Positions 56,802 through 64,000 of a stretch of 64,000 nucleotides of DNA are shown in pieces (within the stretch, counting starts at the first letter, position 1; every line of letters begins with the position of its first letter). Position numbers and translations under genes: made by a program. Source of the stretch: Gordonia hydrophobica NBRC 16057 (GTDB taxonomy: Bacteria; Actinomycetota; Actinomycetes; Mycobacteriales; Mycobacteriaceae); the NCBI RefSeq assembly GCF_001592365.1, contig NZ_BCWU01000005.1, forward strand, positions 248,001 through 312,000, read 5' to 3'. Under the pieces are notes generated by a model that worked only from the letters and a program-made list of their open reading frames with translations, did not search any database and had not been told where the DNA came from.

Positions 56802-57405
56802 GACCACGGTCAAGGACCGCGCGATCGATGAGACCGAGGTCGCGCTGGACGTCGACGCCGCGGACCCGTCGGACAGCACGACGACGAAGGCGGCTCGTAA
56901 GAGCGCACCGCTGCGTGCACGGAGCTCGCGACGTCGCGGCCGCCTGCTGCTCGGTGTGTTGCTGGCGGCGCTCGTCGCCGCCACGGGCTTCTTCGGCTAT
57001 CACTACTTCGCGGATTCGTCCGCGAGCGGCGACGCCGACCGCATCGCCGTCACCGCGATCGCCGACGATTACACCACCAAGCTCGCGAGCTTCGACTACC
57101 GCGATCTGAACAAGAACCGAGAGCAGATCACCGCGATGTCGACGTCGTCGTTCTCGGCGAAGTACGACGAGATGGTCAAGGCGCTCACCGAGATCGTCTC
57201 GAACGGCCAGGGGGTCGCCACCGCGAAGGCCTCCCACGTCGCCGTGCAGTCGATCGACGGCGACACCGCGACCGTGATCGCGTTCGTCGACCAGAAGGCG
57301 ACCAACGTCGTTGCGCCCACCGGCAAGGACCAGGCGTATCGCATGGTCTTGACCATGAAGCGCGACGGCGACACCTGGCTCGTCGACGACGTCCAGACCG
57401 TCTGA
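56791..57405 (+). CDS. Mce-associated membrane protein (Mas)
   Basis: The 204-residue protein has a basic/acidic cytosolic N-terminus (about 1-50), one membrane helix (LLLGVLLAALVAATGFFGYHYF) and a small extracytoplasmic NTF2-like domain (DDYTTKLASFDYRDLNKNREQI; then YRMVLTMKRDGDTWLVDDVQTV). Mas proteins stabilise Mce complexes in mycobacteria. Only one Mas gene is present here, whereas several operons carry two. AAAGGAC site before ATG 56791. Confidence 0.9.
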   Translation: MASETTVKDRAIDETEVALDVDAADPSDSTTTKAARKSAPLRARSSRRRGRLLLGVLLAALVAATGFFGYHYFADSSASGDADRIAVTAIADDYTTKLASFDYRDLNKNREQITAMSTSSFSAKYDEMVKALTEIVSNGQGVATAKASHVAVQSIDGDTATVIAFVDQKATNVVAPTGKDQAYRMVLTMKRDGDTWLVDDVQTV

Positions 57406-57446
57406 CCCACGCCCCGAACCCCACACCGCAGAACAGGAGAACCGCG

Positions 57447-58430
57447 ATGTCCGTCGATCATCTGCCGGCCGCCCCGGCCACCGAACCCGACTCCGAGACC
57501 AACGCTTGGACCAAATACCACCTCAAGTACCTTCCCGACCTGGACACCGCGGTCCCGGAGCTCACCACCGCGCAGACCAGGATCAAGATCAGCACCCGCA
57601 AGCGTCGCGTCACCAGCCTGCGCAAGCCGGCGGTGGTGCAGGAGGCGCTCGACTTCTGGGGATTCGCCGGGGCCGCCGCCAATGTCGTGATGCAGCTCGG
57701 CTGGCCGGAGGTCGGGTACGGCGTCATGGAGAGCAAGGTCGAGACCGGCGCGCTGATGGTCCATCCGTGGAAGCGGGCGCGCACCACCACCCAGTATCTG
57801 GCGGTCGCGATTCTGGGCACCGATGAGGAGAAGGCCAAGTTCCGGGAGGCCGTGAACTCCGCGCACCGTCATGTGCGGGACGACGGTCGCAGCCCGGTCA
57901 AGTACAACGCGTTCAACCGTGAGCTGCAGTTGTGGGTGGCCGCCTGCCTGTACATCGGGATCGAGGATTCGCACCAACTGCTGTCCGGGGTGATGAACGA
58001 GGAGGAGGCGGAGGTCTTCTACCAGTCGTGCAAGACGCTCGGCACCAGTCTGCAGGTGCCCGATGAGATGTGGCCGCCGACGCGGGCCGACTTCGATCAT
58101 TACTGGAACTACGCCTGTCAGCGGGTCGTCATCGACGACACCACGTGCGACTTCCTCAACGACCTCGTCGACCTGCGGATGATTCACCCGTTGATCCGGT
58201 TGCCGTTCGCGAATCTGCTGCGGTTCCTCACCATCGGCTTCCTCCCGCCGCTGTTCCACGCCCAACTCGGGCTGGAGTGGACCGACGACGACAGGCGCCG
58301 CTTCGAGCACCTGTTCACCTTCGTGTCCGTGGTCAACAAGTTTCTGCCGAAGTTCATCCGGTTCGGCGGCAGCCGTTGGCTGTTGCGCGATCTGCAGCAC
58401 CGCATCAAGCACGACAAGGCGATGATCTGA
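57447..58430 (+). CDS. DUF2236/MpaB-family oxygenase, mce-linked copy 1
   Basis: The 327-residue cytosolic protein has no signal peptide. DUF2236 features: KPAVVQEALDFWGFAGAAANVVMQLGWPEVGYGV, then the HPWKRARTTTQYLAVAILGT segment, then NAFNRELQLWVAACLYIGIEDSHQLL. The family includes mycophenolic-acid MpaB' and Lcp oxygenases. It lies 41 nt behind the Mas gene with AGGAG, so it is probably the first catabolic gene after the importer. It is the non-exported counterpart of the Tat protein at 45858-47126. Confidence 0.85.
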   Translation: MSVDHLPAAPATEPDSETNAWTKYHLKYLPDLDTAVPELTTAQTRIKISTRKRRVTSLRKPAVVQEALDFWGFAGAAANVVMQLGWPEVGYGVMESKVETGALMVHPWKRARTTTQYLAVAILGTDEEKAKFREAVNSAHRHVRDDGRSPVKYNAFNRELQLWVAACLYIGIEDSHQLLSGVMNEEEAEVFYQSCKTLGTSLQVPDEMWPPTRADFDHYWNYACQRVVIDDTTCDFLNDLVDLRMIHPLIRLPFANLLRFLTIGFLPPLFHAQLGLEWTDDDRRRFEHLFTFVSVVNKFLPKFIRFGGSRWLLRDLQHRIKHDKAMI

Positions 58431-58432
58431 CC

Positions 58433-59362
58433 GTGGGTTCGCGTTCTCGTCCGACGCTGTCGGAGGTGCTCGACGATTCGGTCAGCACCTTGCTCTGGCC
58501 GCGGGCCGCGCTGATGCAGCTCGCGGACCCGGCGGTCGCGCAGACGGAGATCGACAGCGGCGGCTACGGCAATCGTGCGTGGCATCGGTGGTCGCGGACC
58601 ATCGAGTACATGCGGATGACCGCCGCGCTCGACGACGACGCCATGGCCGCTCTGGTCCGCGAAGTCAATCGCATCCATTCGACGATCCGCGTTCCGGAGG
58701 ACGCCGACGGCGCGCCGGTGAAGAGCGCTGCGGGACGCAGGCCGGCCTTCGACCCCACGTTTCAGGTGTGGGTCGCCGCGACGTGGTGCGTCAGCATGCT
58801 CGATGTCTATCAGTTGCTCGTCGCACCGATCGACGACGACGTGCTCGACGTCCTGGTCGCCGACTTCGCGCGGGTCGGGACCACCCTGCAGATGCGGCTC
58901 GAGGACTGGCCGCGCAGTCACGCGGCGCTGCGGCAGTTCGTGGCCGAGGGAGAGTCGCGGTATCCGAGCCCGCTGCCGTGGGCGGGCCCCGACGACCCGC
59001 CCGAGACGGTTCGCGCAGGTGATGTCGGGATGCAGGTCTTCACGACGTACTCGCACAAGCGGCGCGTGGTGCGGCAGATGCCGAGGATCCGGCTGTTGAC
59101 GTGGGGTATGGCCGGTCCCGCACTGCGTGCGGCGTATTCGCTCGAGTGGACTGACGGTCACCAGCGTCGATTCGAGAGGGAGGTGGTGTCCCGGCGTCGC
59201 GCTCGCGCCCTGCGGCCCGCTTTCTGGCGTCGTCGGGAGGGTCGTGCCCAACGTCGTCGCGCCCTCGACCGCCTCGCGGCCCAGGAGACGATCTCCTACA
59301 GCGAACTGAAAGCGCGCGAGCGGCGGCAGCGCCGGACCGAAGCTCGGATGCCGGTCGAGTAG
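58433..59362 (+). CDS. DUF2236/MpaB-family oxygenase, mce-linked copy 2
   Basis: The 309-residue cytosolic protein starts at GTG 2 nt after the previous stop. It shows the same domain: ALMQLADPAVAQTEIDSGG, then RTIEYMRMTAALDDD, then FDPTFQVWVAATWCVSMLDVYQLL with the conserved Trp/Asp/Tyr pattern. The C-terminal 60 residues are highly basic (RRRARALRPAFWRRREGRAQRRR). Tandem DUF2236 genes behind an mce operon imply a two-step or heteromeric oxidation of the imported compound. Substrate unknown. Confidence 0.83.
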   Translation: MGSRSRPTLSEVLDDSVSTLLWPRAALMQLADPAVAQTEIDSGGYGNRAWHRWSRTIEYMRMTAALDDDAMAALVREVNRIHSTIRVPEDADGAPVKSAAGRRPAFDPTFQVWVAATWCVSMLDVYQLLVAPIDDDVLDVLVADFARVGTTLQMRLEDWPRSHAALRQFVAEGESRYPSPLPWAGPDDPPETVRAGDVGMQVFTTYSHKRRVVRQMPRIRLLTWGMAGPALRAAYSLEWTDGHQRRFEREVVSRRRARALRPAFWRRREGRAQRRRALDRLAAQETISYSELKARERRQRRTEARMPVE

Positions 59363-59435
59363 CCGGTCCGCTCCTCGAACCCCGGCGCGCTGTCCCGCTC
59401 GTTACGCCGCTATGGCACAATCATCTTCGCTGTAT

Positions 59436-59506
59436 TCCGCCGTGGTGTAATGGCAACACTCCTGATTTTGGTTCAGGCATTTCAGGTTCGAGTCCTGGCG
59501 GCGGAG
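59436..59506 (+). tRNA. tRNA-Gln, anticodon TTG
   Basis: The 71-nt cloverleaf has acceptor TCCGCCG/CGGCGGA (7 bp), D stem GTGT/ACAC, anticodon stem CCTGA/TCAGG with loop TTTTGGT (anticodon TTG at 34-36, reading CAA), and T arm TCAGG-TTCGAGT-CCTGG. Discriminator G; CCA is not encoded. The 3' end is overlapped antisense by a tetR gene. Confidence 0.97.
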
Positions 59507-60132
59507 CAAGCGGTCGCGAAGCGCATTCCGGCGACGAGGCGCTCGATGGTGAACTCCTCGGGTCGGGCAAGAATCAGCCGGCCGGATTCAATGATGAGTG
59601 CGACGATCAGTCGTGCGTGCAGGTCACGATCCGCGTCGACGTTCTCGTCGCCGGTGTTGGTGTACGCCGTCAGCAGTTGAGCGACCATGTCGGCGGCCTG
59701 TTCGCGGCCGCGGTCGATGGTCTTCCGGAACTGCGGTGTGGCGCTGTCGACAAGCTGCAGGATTGCGCTCCACAGTTCGGGTGACGCTGTGAACATCCTC
59801 AACAGGTTGGCGAAGAGCGCCAGCCCGAAATCGGGCTGCGAGCCGGAACTCACCTCGTTCTTTGCGTGCTCGCCTGCCTCGTAGCACTGCGCGATCGCTC
59901 GCGCTTCTTCGCGCGCCAGTGATGCCCTCAGGAGTGCCGCTGAGTCGTCGAAGTGCTTGTACACGACCGGTCGCGTCACGCCGGCGGCCTCGGCGACCGA
60001 CTCGATGGACACTTTGTGGACGCCGCGCTCGACGATGACGCGGAGCACCGTGTCCAGGAGCTGCTCCCGGCGTTCCTCCGGTGTCATGCGTGGCGCGTAC
60101 GGGCGTTTGCTCGTGTTCTGCGGTGGTGCCAT
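59482..60132 (-). CDS. TetR-family regulator of the adjacent oxidoreductase operon
   Basis: The 216-residue protein has a TetR HTH (LLDTVLRVIVERGVHKVSIESVAEAAG, then VTRPVVYKHFDDSAALL). The start ATG 60132 follows AGGAAGG; a longer form from 60198 would run into the operator array and is rejected. Its last eight or nine codons lie inside the tRNA-Gln gene on the opposite strand, so its C-terminus is encoded by tRNA sequence. Divergent from the FMO-SDR-ADC-OYE operon with a four-site operator between, so it probably represses that operon and itself. Confidence 0.88.
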   Translation of the reverse strand: MAPPQNTSKRPYAPRMTPEERREQLLDTVLRVIVERGVHKVSIESVAEAAGVTRPVVYKHFDDSAALLRASLAREEARAIAQCYEAGEHAKNEVSSGSQPDFGLALFANLLRMFTASPELWSAILQLVDSATPQFRKTIDRGREQAADMVAQLLTAYTNTGDENVDADRDLHARLIVALIIESGRLILARPEEFTIERLVAGMRFATACSAARTRT

Positions 60133-60183
60133 CGCCGCACCGCCCTTCCTGTCGTTGATACGAACCGCAATCTTACATCTTGT

Positions 60184-60236
60184 GTAGCTTCGGTCCATGA
60201 AGCTACGCTAACCGTAGCTACAGGAAATGTAGCTTT
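60184..60236. promoter_or_regulatory. Four operator half-sites with exact 15-bp period
   Basis: GTAGCTTC (60184), GAAGCTAC (60199), GTAGCTAC (60214) and GTAGCTTT (60229) are each separated by 7 nt. The first two form a perfect inverted repeat. The array lies between the divergent tetR and monooxygenase genes and suggests cooperative binding of two TetR dimers. Confidence 0.75.
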
Positions 60237-60324
60237 TGGGATCTCGATCCTTCGCGGTCCCGCTCCGGGATCCATCGGGCCTTGGAGAACGTCGTTCGGT
60301 TCACCAACAGAGGAGGTCGTTGCA

Positions 60325-61710
60325 GTGGACAATCGGAGTGACCGCGTCTGCGTGATCGGGGCCGGCTACGTCGGCAACGGTGTCGCGGGTGCGTTGAAGC
60401 GGGCCGGAGTGCCCTATGACCAGGTGGAGGTCACCGACCGAGTCGGCGGCAATTGGTCGCACGGCGTCTACGACTCGACACATCTGATCAGCTCGAAGCG
60501 ATCCACCCAGTACGCCGAGTTCCCCATGCCGGCCGATTACCCGACCTTTCCCAGTCGGGCCCAGATGCTGGCCTACCTGCAGTCATACGTTGACCACTAC
60601 GGGCTCGCGGAGCACCTCGAGTTCCGCACCGAGGTCGTCGAGGCCCGACCGGTCGACGCGAACGGCATGGCGGGCTGGGTCGTCCGGCTCGCGTCCGGCG
60701 AGGAACGGCACTATCGGGCCCTGGTGGTGGCCAACGGGCACTACTGGGAGCGGAACCTGCCGCAGTACCCCGGAGAGTTCACCGGTCGGCAACTGCATTC
60801 GAAGGACTACAGGCGGCCGGCGGACTTCGCCGGCGAGCGGGTGCTGGTCGTGGGGGCGGGGAACTCGGCAAGCGACATCGCGGTGGAGGCGTCGGCGACC
60901 TTCGGTTCCTCCGACATCTCGATGCGACGCGGCTACTGGTTCATCCCCAAGGCGATGTTCGGCATCCCGGTGTCAGAGCTGGACCGGGTGTGGTTGCCGA
61001 TGTCCCTGCAGCGGACCGGATTCAAGCTGATGCTGCGGTTGAGCTACGGCACTTATCAGCGTTACGGGCTCAAGCGGCCCGACCACAAACTGTTCACCCG
61101 CGACGTCACCGTGAACAGTTCGTTGATGTACGCGCTGCAGCACGGCAAGGTGCGGCCGCGGCCGGAGATCGAGCGTTTCGACGGCTCGACCGTCCATTTC
61201 GCGGACGGCACGTCGGACGACTACGACACCGTGGTCTGGGCCACCGGATTTCGCACTCGTTTCCCGATGCTCGATGAGTCGATGTTCGTCTGGGAGAACG
61301 GCGACCCCCTGCTGATCGAGCATGTGCTCGCGCCCCGCTACGCCAACATCTACCTCATGGGCTTGGTCGCCCCGCGCTCCGGAGCCGGCCGCATCATCTC
61401 GGACGGCGCGGCCTTCCTCGCCGAGGCGATCCCGGTGCAAGCGCGCTTCGCTGAGCCGCTCTCCGATGTCCTCGCCCGCTGGGTCCCGGCGAACTCGTCG
61501 ATGCTCGCGGGTTCCGCCGAGATCCTCACTCGCATCAAGATCCTGCGGCAGGCGGTGCGACTCTTGGCCGCAACATCGGTATTTCGTCCACAACCACGCC
61601 GTCGACCGCGTATGTCGGCGGCACCGCGGCCGTCGGCCCCGCTACCGGCCACCGTCGCCGAGGCTTCGTCGCCTCGCGACCTCACCCGTAAGGAGAGCAT
61701 TCCGTCATGA
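60325..61710 (+). CDS. Flavin-containing monooxygenase-like protein
   Basis: The 461-residue FAD/NADPH enzyme has the first dinucleotide motif VCVIGAGYVGNG near residue 8, an FMO/BVMO-like segment YPGEFTGRQLHSKDY (about 147), the second motif VLVVGAGNSASD (about 173) and ATGFRTRFP near 306. It could N- or S-oxygenate or carry out Baeyer-Villiger oxidation. GTG start behind AGAGGAGG. The C-terminal 50 residues are Pro/Ala-rich. It is first in a four-gene coupled operon; the stop overlaps the SDR start (ATGA). Confidence 0.88.
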   Translation: MDNRSDRVCVIGAGYVGNGVAGALKRAGVPYDQVEVTDRVGGNWSHGVYDSTHLISSKRSTQYAEFPMPADYPTFPSRAQMLAYLQSYVDHYGLAEHLEFRTEVVEARPVDANGMAGWVVRLASGEERHYRALVVANGHYWERNLPQYPGEFTGRQLHSKDYRRPADFAGERVLVVGAGNSASDIAVEASATFGSSDISMRRGYWFIPKAMFGIPVSELDRVWLPMSLQRTGFKLMLRLSYGTYQRYGLKRPDHKLFTRDVTVNSSLMYALQHGKVRPRPEIERFDGSTVHFADGTSDDYDTVVWATGFRTRFPMLDESMFVWENGDPLLIEHVLAPRYANIYLMGLVAPRSGAGRIISDGAAFLAEAIPVQARFAEPLSDVLARWVPANSSMLAGSAEILTRIKILRQAVRLLAATSVFRPQPRRRPRMSAAPRPSAPLPATVAEASSPRDLTRKESIPS

Positions 61711-62507
61711 GTCTTCCCGATGCCACCCCGAATTCCAGGATTGTCGTCACCGGCGCATCCAGCGGAATCGGCGAAGCGCTCGCCGAATCCTTCGCTCGCC
61801 GCGGATATTCCCTGACCCTCGTTGCCCGGCGCAAGGACCGGCTGTGTGCCCTCGCCGAACGTTTGGCCAGCACCTACATCGTGCAGGTCGACGTCGAGCC
61901 CTGCGACTTGGCGAACGCGGTCGAGCGCACCGCGCTCATCGCTCGTTTGAGTGCCGGGGACGTCAGCGGGCTCTGCCTGAACGCGGGCTTCGCCACATAC
62001 GGCGGCCTTCTGACGCTGGACCCGGACCGGGAGCGAGAGCAGGTTGAACTGAACGTGGTCGCGGTCCATCACCTCCTGATCGGTCTCCTGCCCGGCATGG
62101 CGGCTCGCAGCTCTGGGGTGGTCCTGGTGACCGGTTCGACTGCCGGTAATCAACCCAGCCCGAACAACGCGACCTACGCGGCAAGCAAGGCCTTCGCGAA
62201 CACGCTCGCCGAATCGCTGCACGGCGAACTCGCGGGCAGCGGCGTCACCTGCACGTTGCTCGCTCCGGGCCCGGTCCGCACCGAGTTCGCGGCGGTGTCG
62301 AATCTCGGAGCCATCGAGCGGCGTCTACCGGGCTTCGCCTGGGTCACTCCTGAGGTTGCGGCCGAAGCCGCGGTACGCGGCGCAGCCAAAGGGCAGCGGC
62401 GGGTGGTGCCCGGCACGACCGCGAAACTGCAGGATCTCGGCGGCAAGTACACGCCGCGCAGCATCCTCAACCCGATCTTGCGCACGGCCTACGGGGACCT
62501 CCGATGA
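61707..62507 (+). CDS. Short-chain dehydrogenase/reductase
   Basis: The 266-residue classical SDR has TGASSGIGEAL (about residue 15), NAGFATYGG, catalytic Ser in TGSTAGNQPS and Tyr/Lys in YAASKAFANTL. The Arg-rich ARRKDR after strand 2 favours NADP(H). It is likely to oxidise or reduce an alcohol or ketone intermediate of the same pathway as the monooxygenase. Coupled at both ends by 4-nt overlaps. Confidence 0.92.
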   Translation: MSLPDATPNSRIVVTGASSGIGEALAESFARRGYSLTLVARRKDRLCALAERLASTYIVQVDVEPCDLANAVERTALIARLSAGDVSGLCLNAGFATYGGLLTLDPDREREQVELNVVAVHHLLIGLLPGMAARSSGVVLVTGSTAGNQPSPNNATYAASKAFANTLAESLHGELAGSGVTCTLLAPGPVRTEFAAVSNLGAIERRLPGFAWVTPEVAAEAAVRGAAKGQRRVVPGTTAKLQDLGGKYTPRSILNPILRTAYGDLR

Positions 62508-63268
62508 CGGGCCGCGGAGCGGAGTACGGCCTCCGCGGCAGTCTGCGGAAGGCGCTGACGCTCGCGCCTCCGAACGGGCTCCTGTACCGCGACGCGCACT
62601 ACTTCACCGCCACCGTCGAGGTCGACGTCGCCGCGATGGCGCCGTGGCTGCCGTCGGGAGTGCGTGCGGTCAGTCCTGGGCGCGCGGACGTCTTCACCGC
62701 CTGGTTCCCGGACTGCACGTACGGATCGGTGTATCACGAGGCCGGAATCTTCGTGCACATCAAGACGATCGGCGGCCGAACTGGAATCCATTGCCCCTGG
62801 ATGATCGTGGACGACGATGTCGCACTGATCCTGGGTCGCGAGTTGTTGGGATACCCGAAGAAGCTCGGCGAGATCGAGTGGACCCTCGGCGACAGTCATC
62901 TGTCGGCGACGGCAGCCCGCCGCGGCACCGACCTGGTCGCGATGAGTGGCCGACTCGGCGATGTCATCGACGACGCGCCCCCGATCCTCGGGCGGCCGCA
63001 CCGCAACGTCACCGGCATCCTCGGTGCGGCGTTGCCTCGGATCATCGGTTTCACCCCGGGCGAGCATCCGATCCAGACCCGCGCAGTTCACCTCGACGAA
63101 TTCCGCGTCGTCGGCACCGAACGCGACCCGATCGACCGACTGGGTCTTGGCGCCGTCGTCGACGCTCGTCTGCACCGAGTGAACCTCTCTGCTGGGGTCC
63201 CGCCAATCCCGTTGCGTCCATTGACCCCGCTGTTCTCCCTGACCCGACTACGCCCGAGAGTGCTGTGA
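62504..63268 (+). CDS. Acetoacetate-decarboxylase-family protein
   Basis: The 254-residue ADC-fold protein has the Schiff-base Lys region ELLGYPKKLGEIEW (about residue 126), equivalent to the Lys115-Lys116 pair of acetoacetate decarboxylase. Other ADC-like family members act as aldolase-dehydratases or hydrolases of beta-keto acids. In this operon it may decarboxylate or cleave a keto acid from the monooxygenase/SDR steps. Coupled to both neighbours (ATGA and GTGA). Confidence 0.85.
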   Translation: MTGRGAEYGLRGSLRKALTLAPPNGLLYRDAHYFTATVEVDVAAMAPWLPSGVRAVSPGRADVFTAWFPDCTYGSVYHEAGIFVHIKTIGGRTGIHCPWMIVDDDVALILGRELLGYPKKLGEIEWTLGDSHLSATAARRGTDLVAMSGRLGDVIDDAPPILGRPHRNVTGILGAALPRIIGFTPGEHPIQTRAVHLDEFRVVGTERDPIDRLGLGAVVDARLHRVNLSAGVPPIPLRPLTPLFSLTRLRPRVL

Positions 63269-64000
63269 GTAACGTGACCGAATCCCTTCTTGCCGAACCA
63301 CTGGTCCTGCCCTGCGGGCAGCGGATCCCGAACCGCATCGCCAAAGCCGCCATGAGCGAGCAACTGGCCAACCGTGACGGCACGGCGAGCGATGACCTTC
63401 GCCGCTTGTACGCCGTCTGGGCCGGCAGCGGTGCGGGCCTGCTGTTGTCGGGCAACATCATGATCGACCGCGACGCGCTCACCGAGCCCGGCAACGTCAT
63501 CCTCGACGACGCCCGCGGTCTGGACGCGGTCCGTGCTTGGACCGCGGTCGCCTCGGCGACAGACACCAAGATGTGGGCACAGATCAATCATCCGGGGAAG
63601 GTCGCCGTGTCGCCGTTCAATCGGCGGCCCGTCGCACCGTCGGCACGGCGCAGCACGGTGCCCGGCTACAACATCCGCAAGCCTCGCGAGCTTTCATCGA
63701 GCGAGATCCGAGGCATGATCGCCAAATACGCCCGCACCGCTGAACTGGCCGTGGCGGGTGGCTTCCATGGTGTGCAGGTGCACGCTGCACACGGCTACTT
63801 GCTCTCGCAATTCCTCTCGCCACTGTCGAATCAGCGCAACGACGAGTGGGGCGGCGATGCGAGCCGACGGATGCGCGCAGTCCTCGAGACGGTCGCGGCG
63901 GTGCGCGAGGCGGTCGGCGACGCAGTCCCGGTCTCGGTCAAGCTCAACTCGACCGACTTCGTTCACGGAGGGTTCAGCGGCGGGGAAGCCCTCGATGTGG
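63265..64000 (+). CDS. Old Yellow Enzyme-type NADH:flavin oxidoreductase (3' truncated by window)
   Basis: At least 245 residues are visible. The FMN-binding barrel shows NRIAKAAMSEQLAN near the N-terminus, WAQINHPGK (about 97), the catalytic/FMN region VQVHAAHGYLLSQFLSP (about 170) and RNDEWGG. Such enzymes reduce activated C=C bonds of enones or 2,4-dienoyl-CoA. GTG start overlaps the ADC-like stop (GTGA); a GTG 9 nt later is the alternative. The C-terminus lies beyond the window. Confidence 0.9.
   Translation, partial: MSNVTESLLAEPLVLPCGQRIPNRIAKAAMSEQLANRDGTASDDLRRLYAVWAGSGAGLLLSGNIMIDRDALTEPGNVILDDARGLDAVRAWTAVASATDTKMWAQINHPGKVAVSPFNRRPVAPSARRSTVPGYNIRKPRELSSSEIRGMIAKYARTAELAVAGGFHGVQVHAAHGYLLSQFLSPLSNQRNDEWGGDASRRMRAVLETVAAVREAVGDAVPVSVKLNSTDFVHGGFSGGEALDV

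Noticed and set aside
59436..64000. Prophage or ICE integrated at tRNA-Gln
   Set aside because: No integrase, phage or conjugation gene is visible to the right of the tRNA, and no duplicated tRNA end within the window.

Overview
The window is high-GC DNA from a mycolate-type actinobacterium (Mycobacteriales). Gordonia or a close relative is my inference. It rests on the tatD-rpfB-ksgA-ispE and glmU-prs-rplY-pth neighbourhoods, a complete yrbE/mce operon, a Tat-exported protein resembling latex-clearing protein, and the codon use.

Layout. 1-3.6 kb: two related glutamine-amidotransferase-like proteins without visible catalytic residues, a 35-codon ORF, tatD and rpfB. 3.6-24.4 kb: a metallophore-type locus sits between rpfB and ksgA, which are normally neighbours. 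It contains an MFS exporter, one giant NRPS of about 3,570 residues (Cy1-A-PCP1-Cy2-pseudoMT-PCP2-Cy3-PCP3-Cy4-MT-PCP4-TE, with a single cysteine-type A domain), a fused saccharopine-dehydrogenase/thiazolinyl-imide-reductase protein, two YbtP/YbtQ-like half ABC transporters, and a complete ECF transporter (S, T and fused A-A'). From the NRPS to ispE every junction overlaps by 1-4 nt. A Fur/Zur-type operator precedes the locus. No aryl-starter genes are present and Cy1 looks inactive, so the product is probably not a plain yersiniabactin or mycobactin analogue.

24.3-31.4 kb: ksgA, ispE, an ABC-F protein, a 3-hydroxyisobutyryl-CoA hydrolase-like protein, a lipoprotein and prfC. 31.4-32.4 kb: intergenic DNA rich in repeats and hairpins around a small NTF2-like gene. 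32.4-37.3 kb: two KAS III (FabH) paralogues flank a PadR regulator and a DrrAB-type exporter. 37.4-40.0 kb: GH1 beta-glucosidase plus MFS transporter. 40.2-45.7 kb: pth, rplY, an epoxide-hydrolase-like gene, an ArsC-like gene, a secreted membrane-anchored protein, prs and glmU, with two striking hairpin elements.

45.9-59.4 kb: an Lcp/MpaB-family (DUF2236) Tat protein diverges from a TetR regulator, followed by a full yrbEAB-mceABCDEF-mas operon and two more DUF2236 proteins. The same 27-bp operator (TGTTAC(A/G)-N13-TGTAACA) lies in the lcp-like/tetR gap and upstream of yrbEA. This suggests one regulator controls both hydrophobic-substrate oxidation and Mce import. 59.4-64 kb: tRNA-Gln(TTG), a second TetR gene whose 3' end runs antisense into the tRNA, a four-site operator array with exact 15-bp period, and a coupled operon of FMO-like monooxygenase, SDR, acetoacetate-decarboxylase-like protein and an Old-Yellow-Enzyme-type reductase cut by the window end.

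The two candidate new systems are the one-A-domain polythiazoline-type metallophore locus with its ECF importer, and the co-regulated Lcp-like/Mce/DUF2236 uptake-and-oxidation locus.
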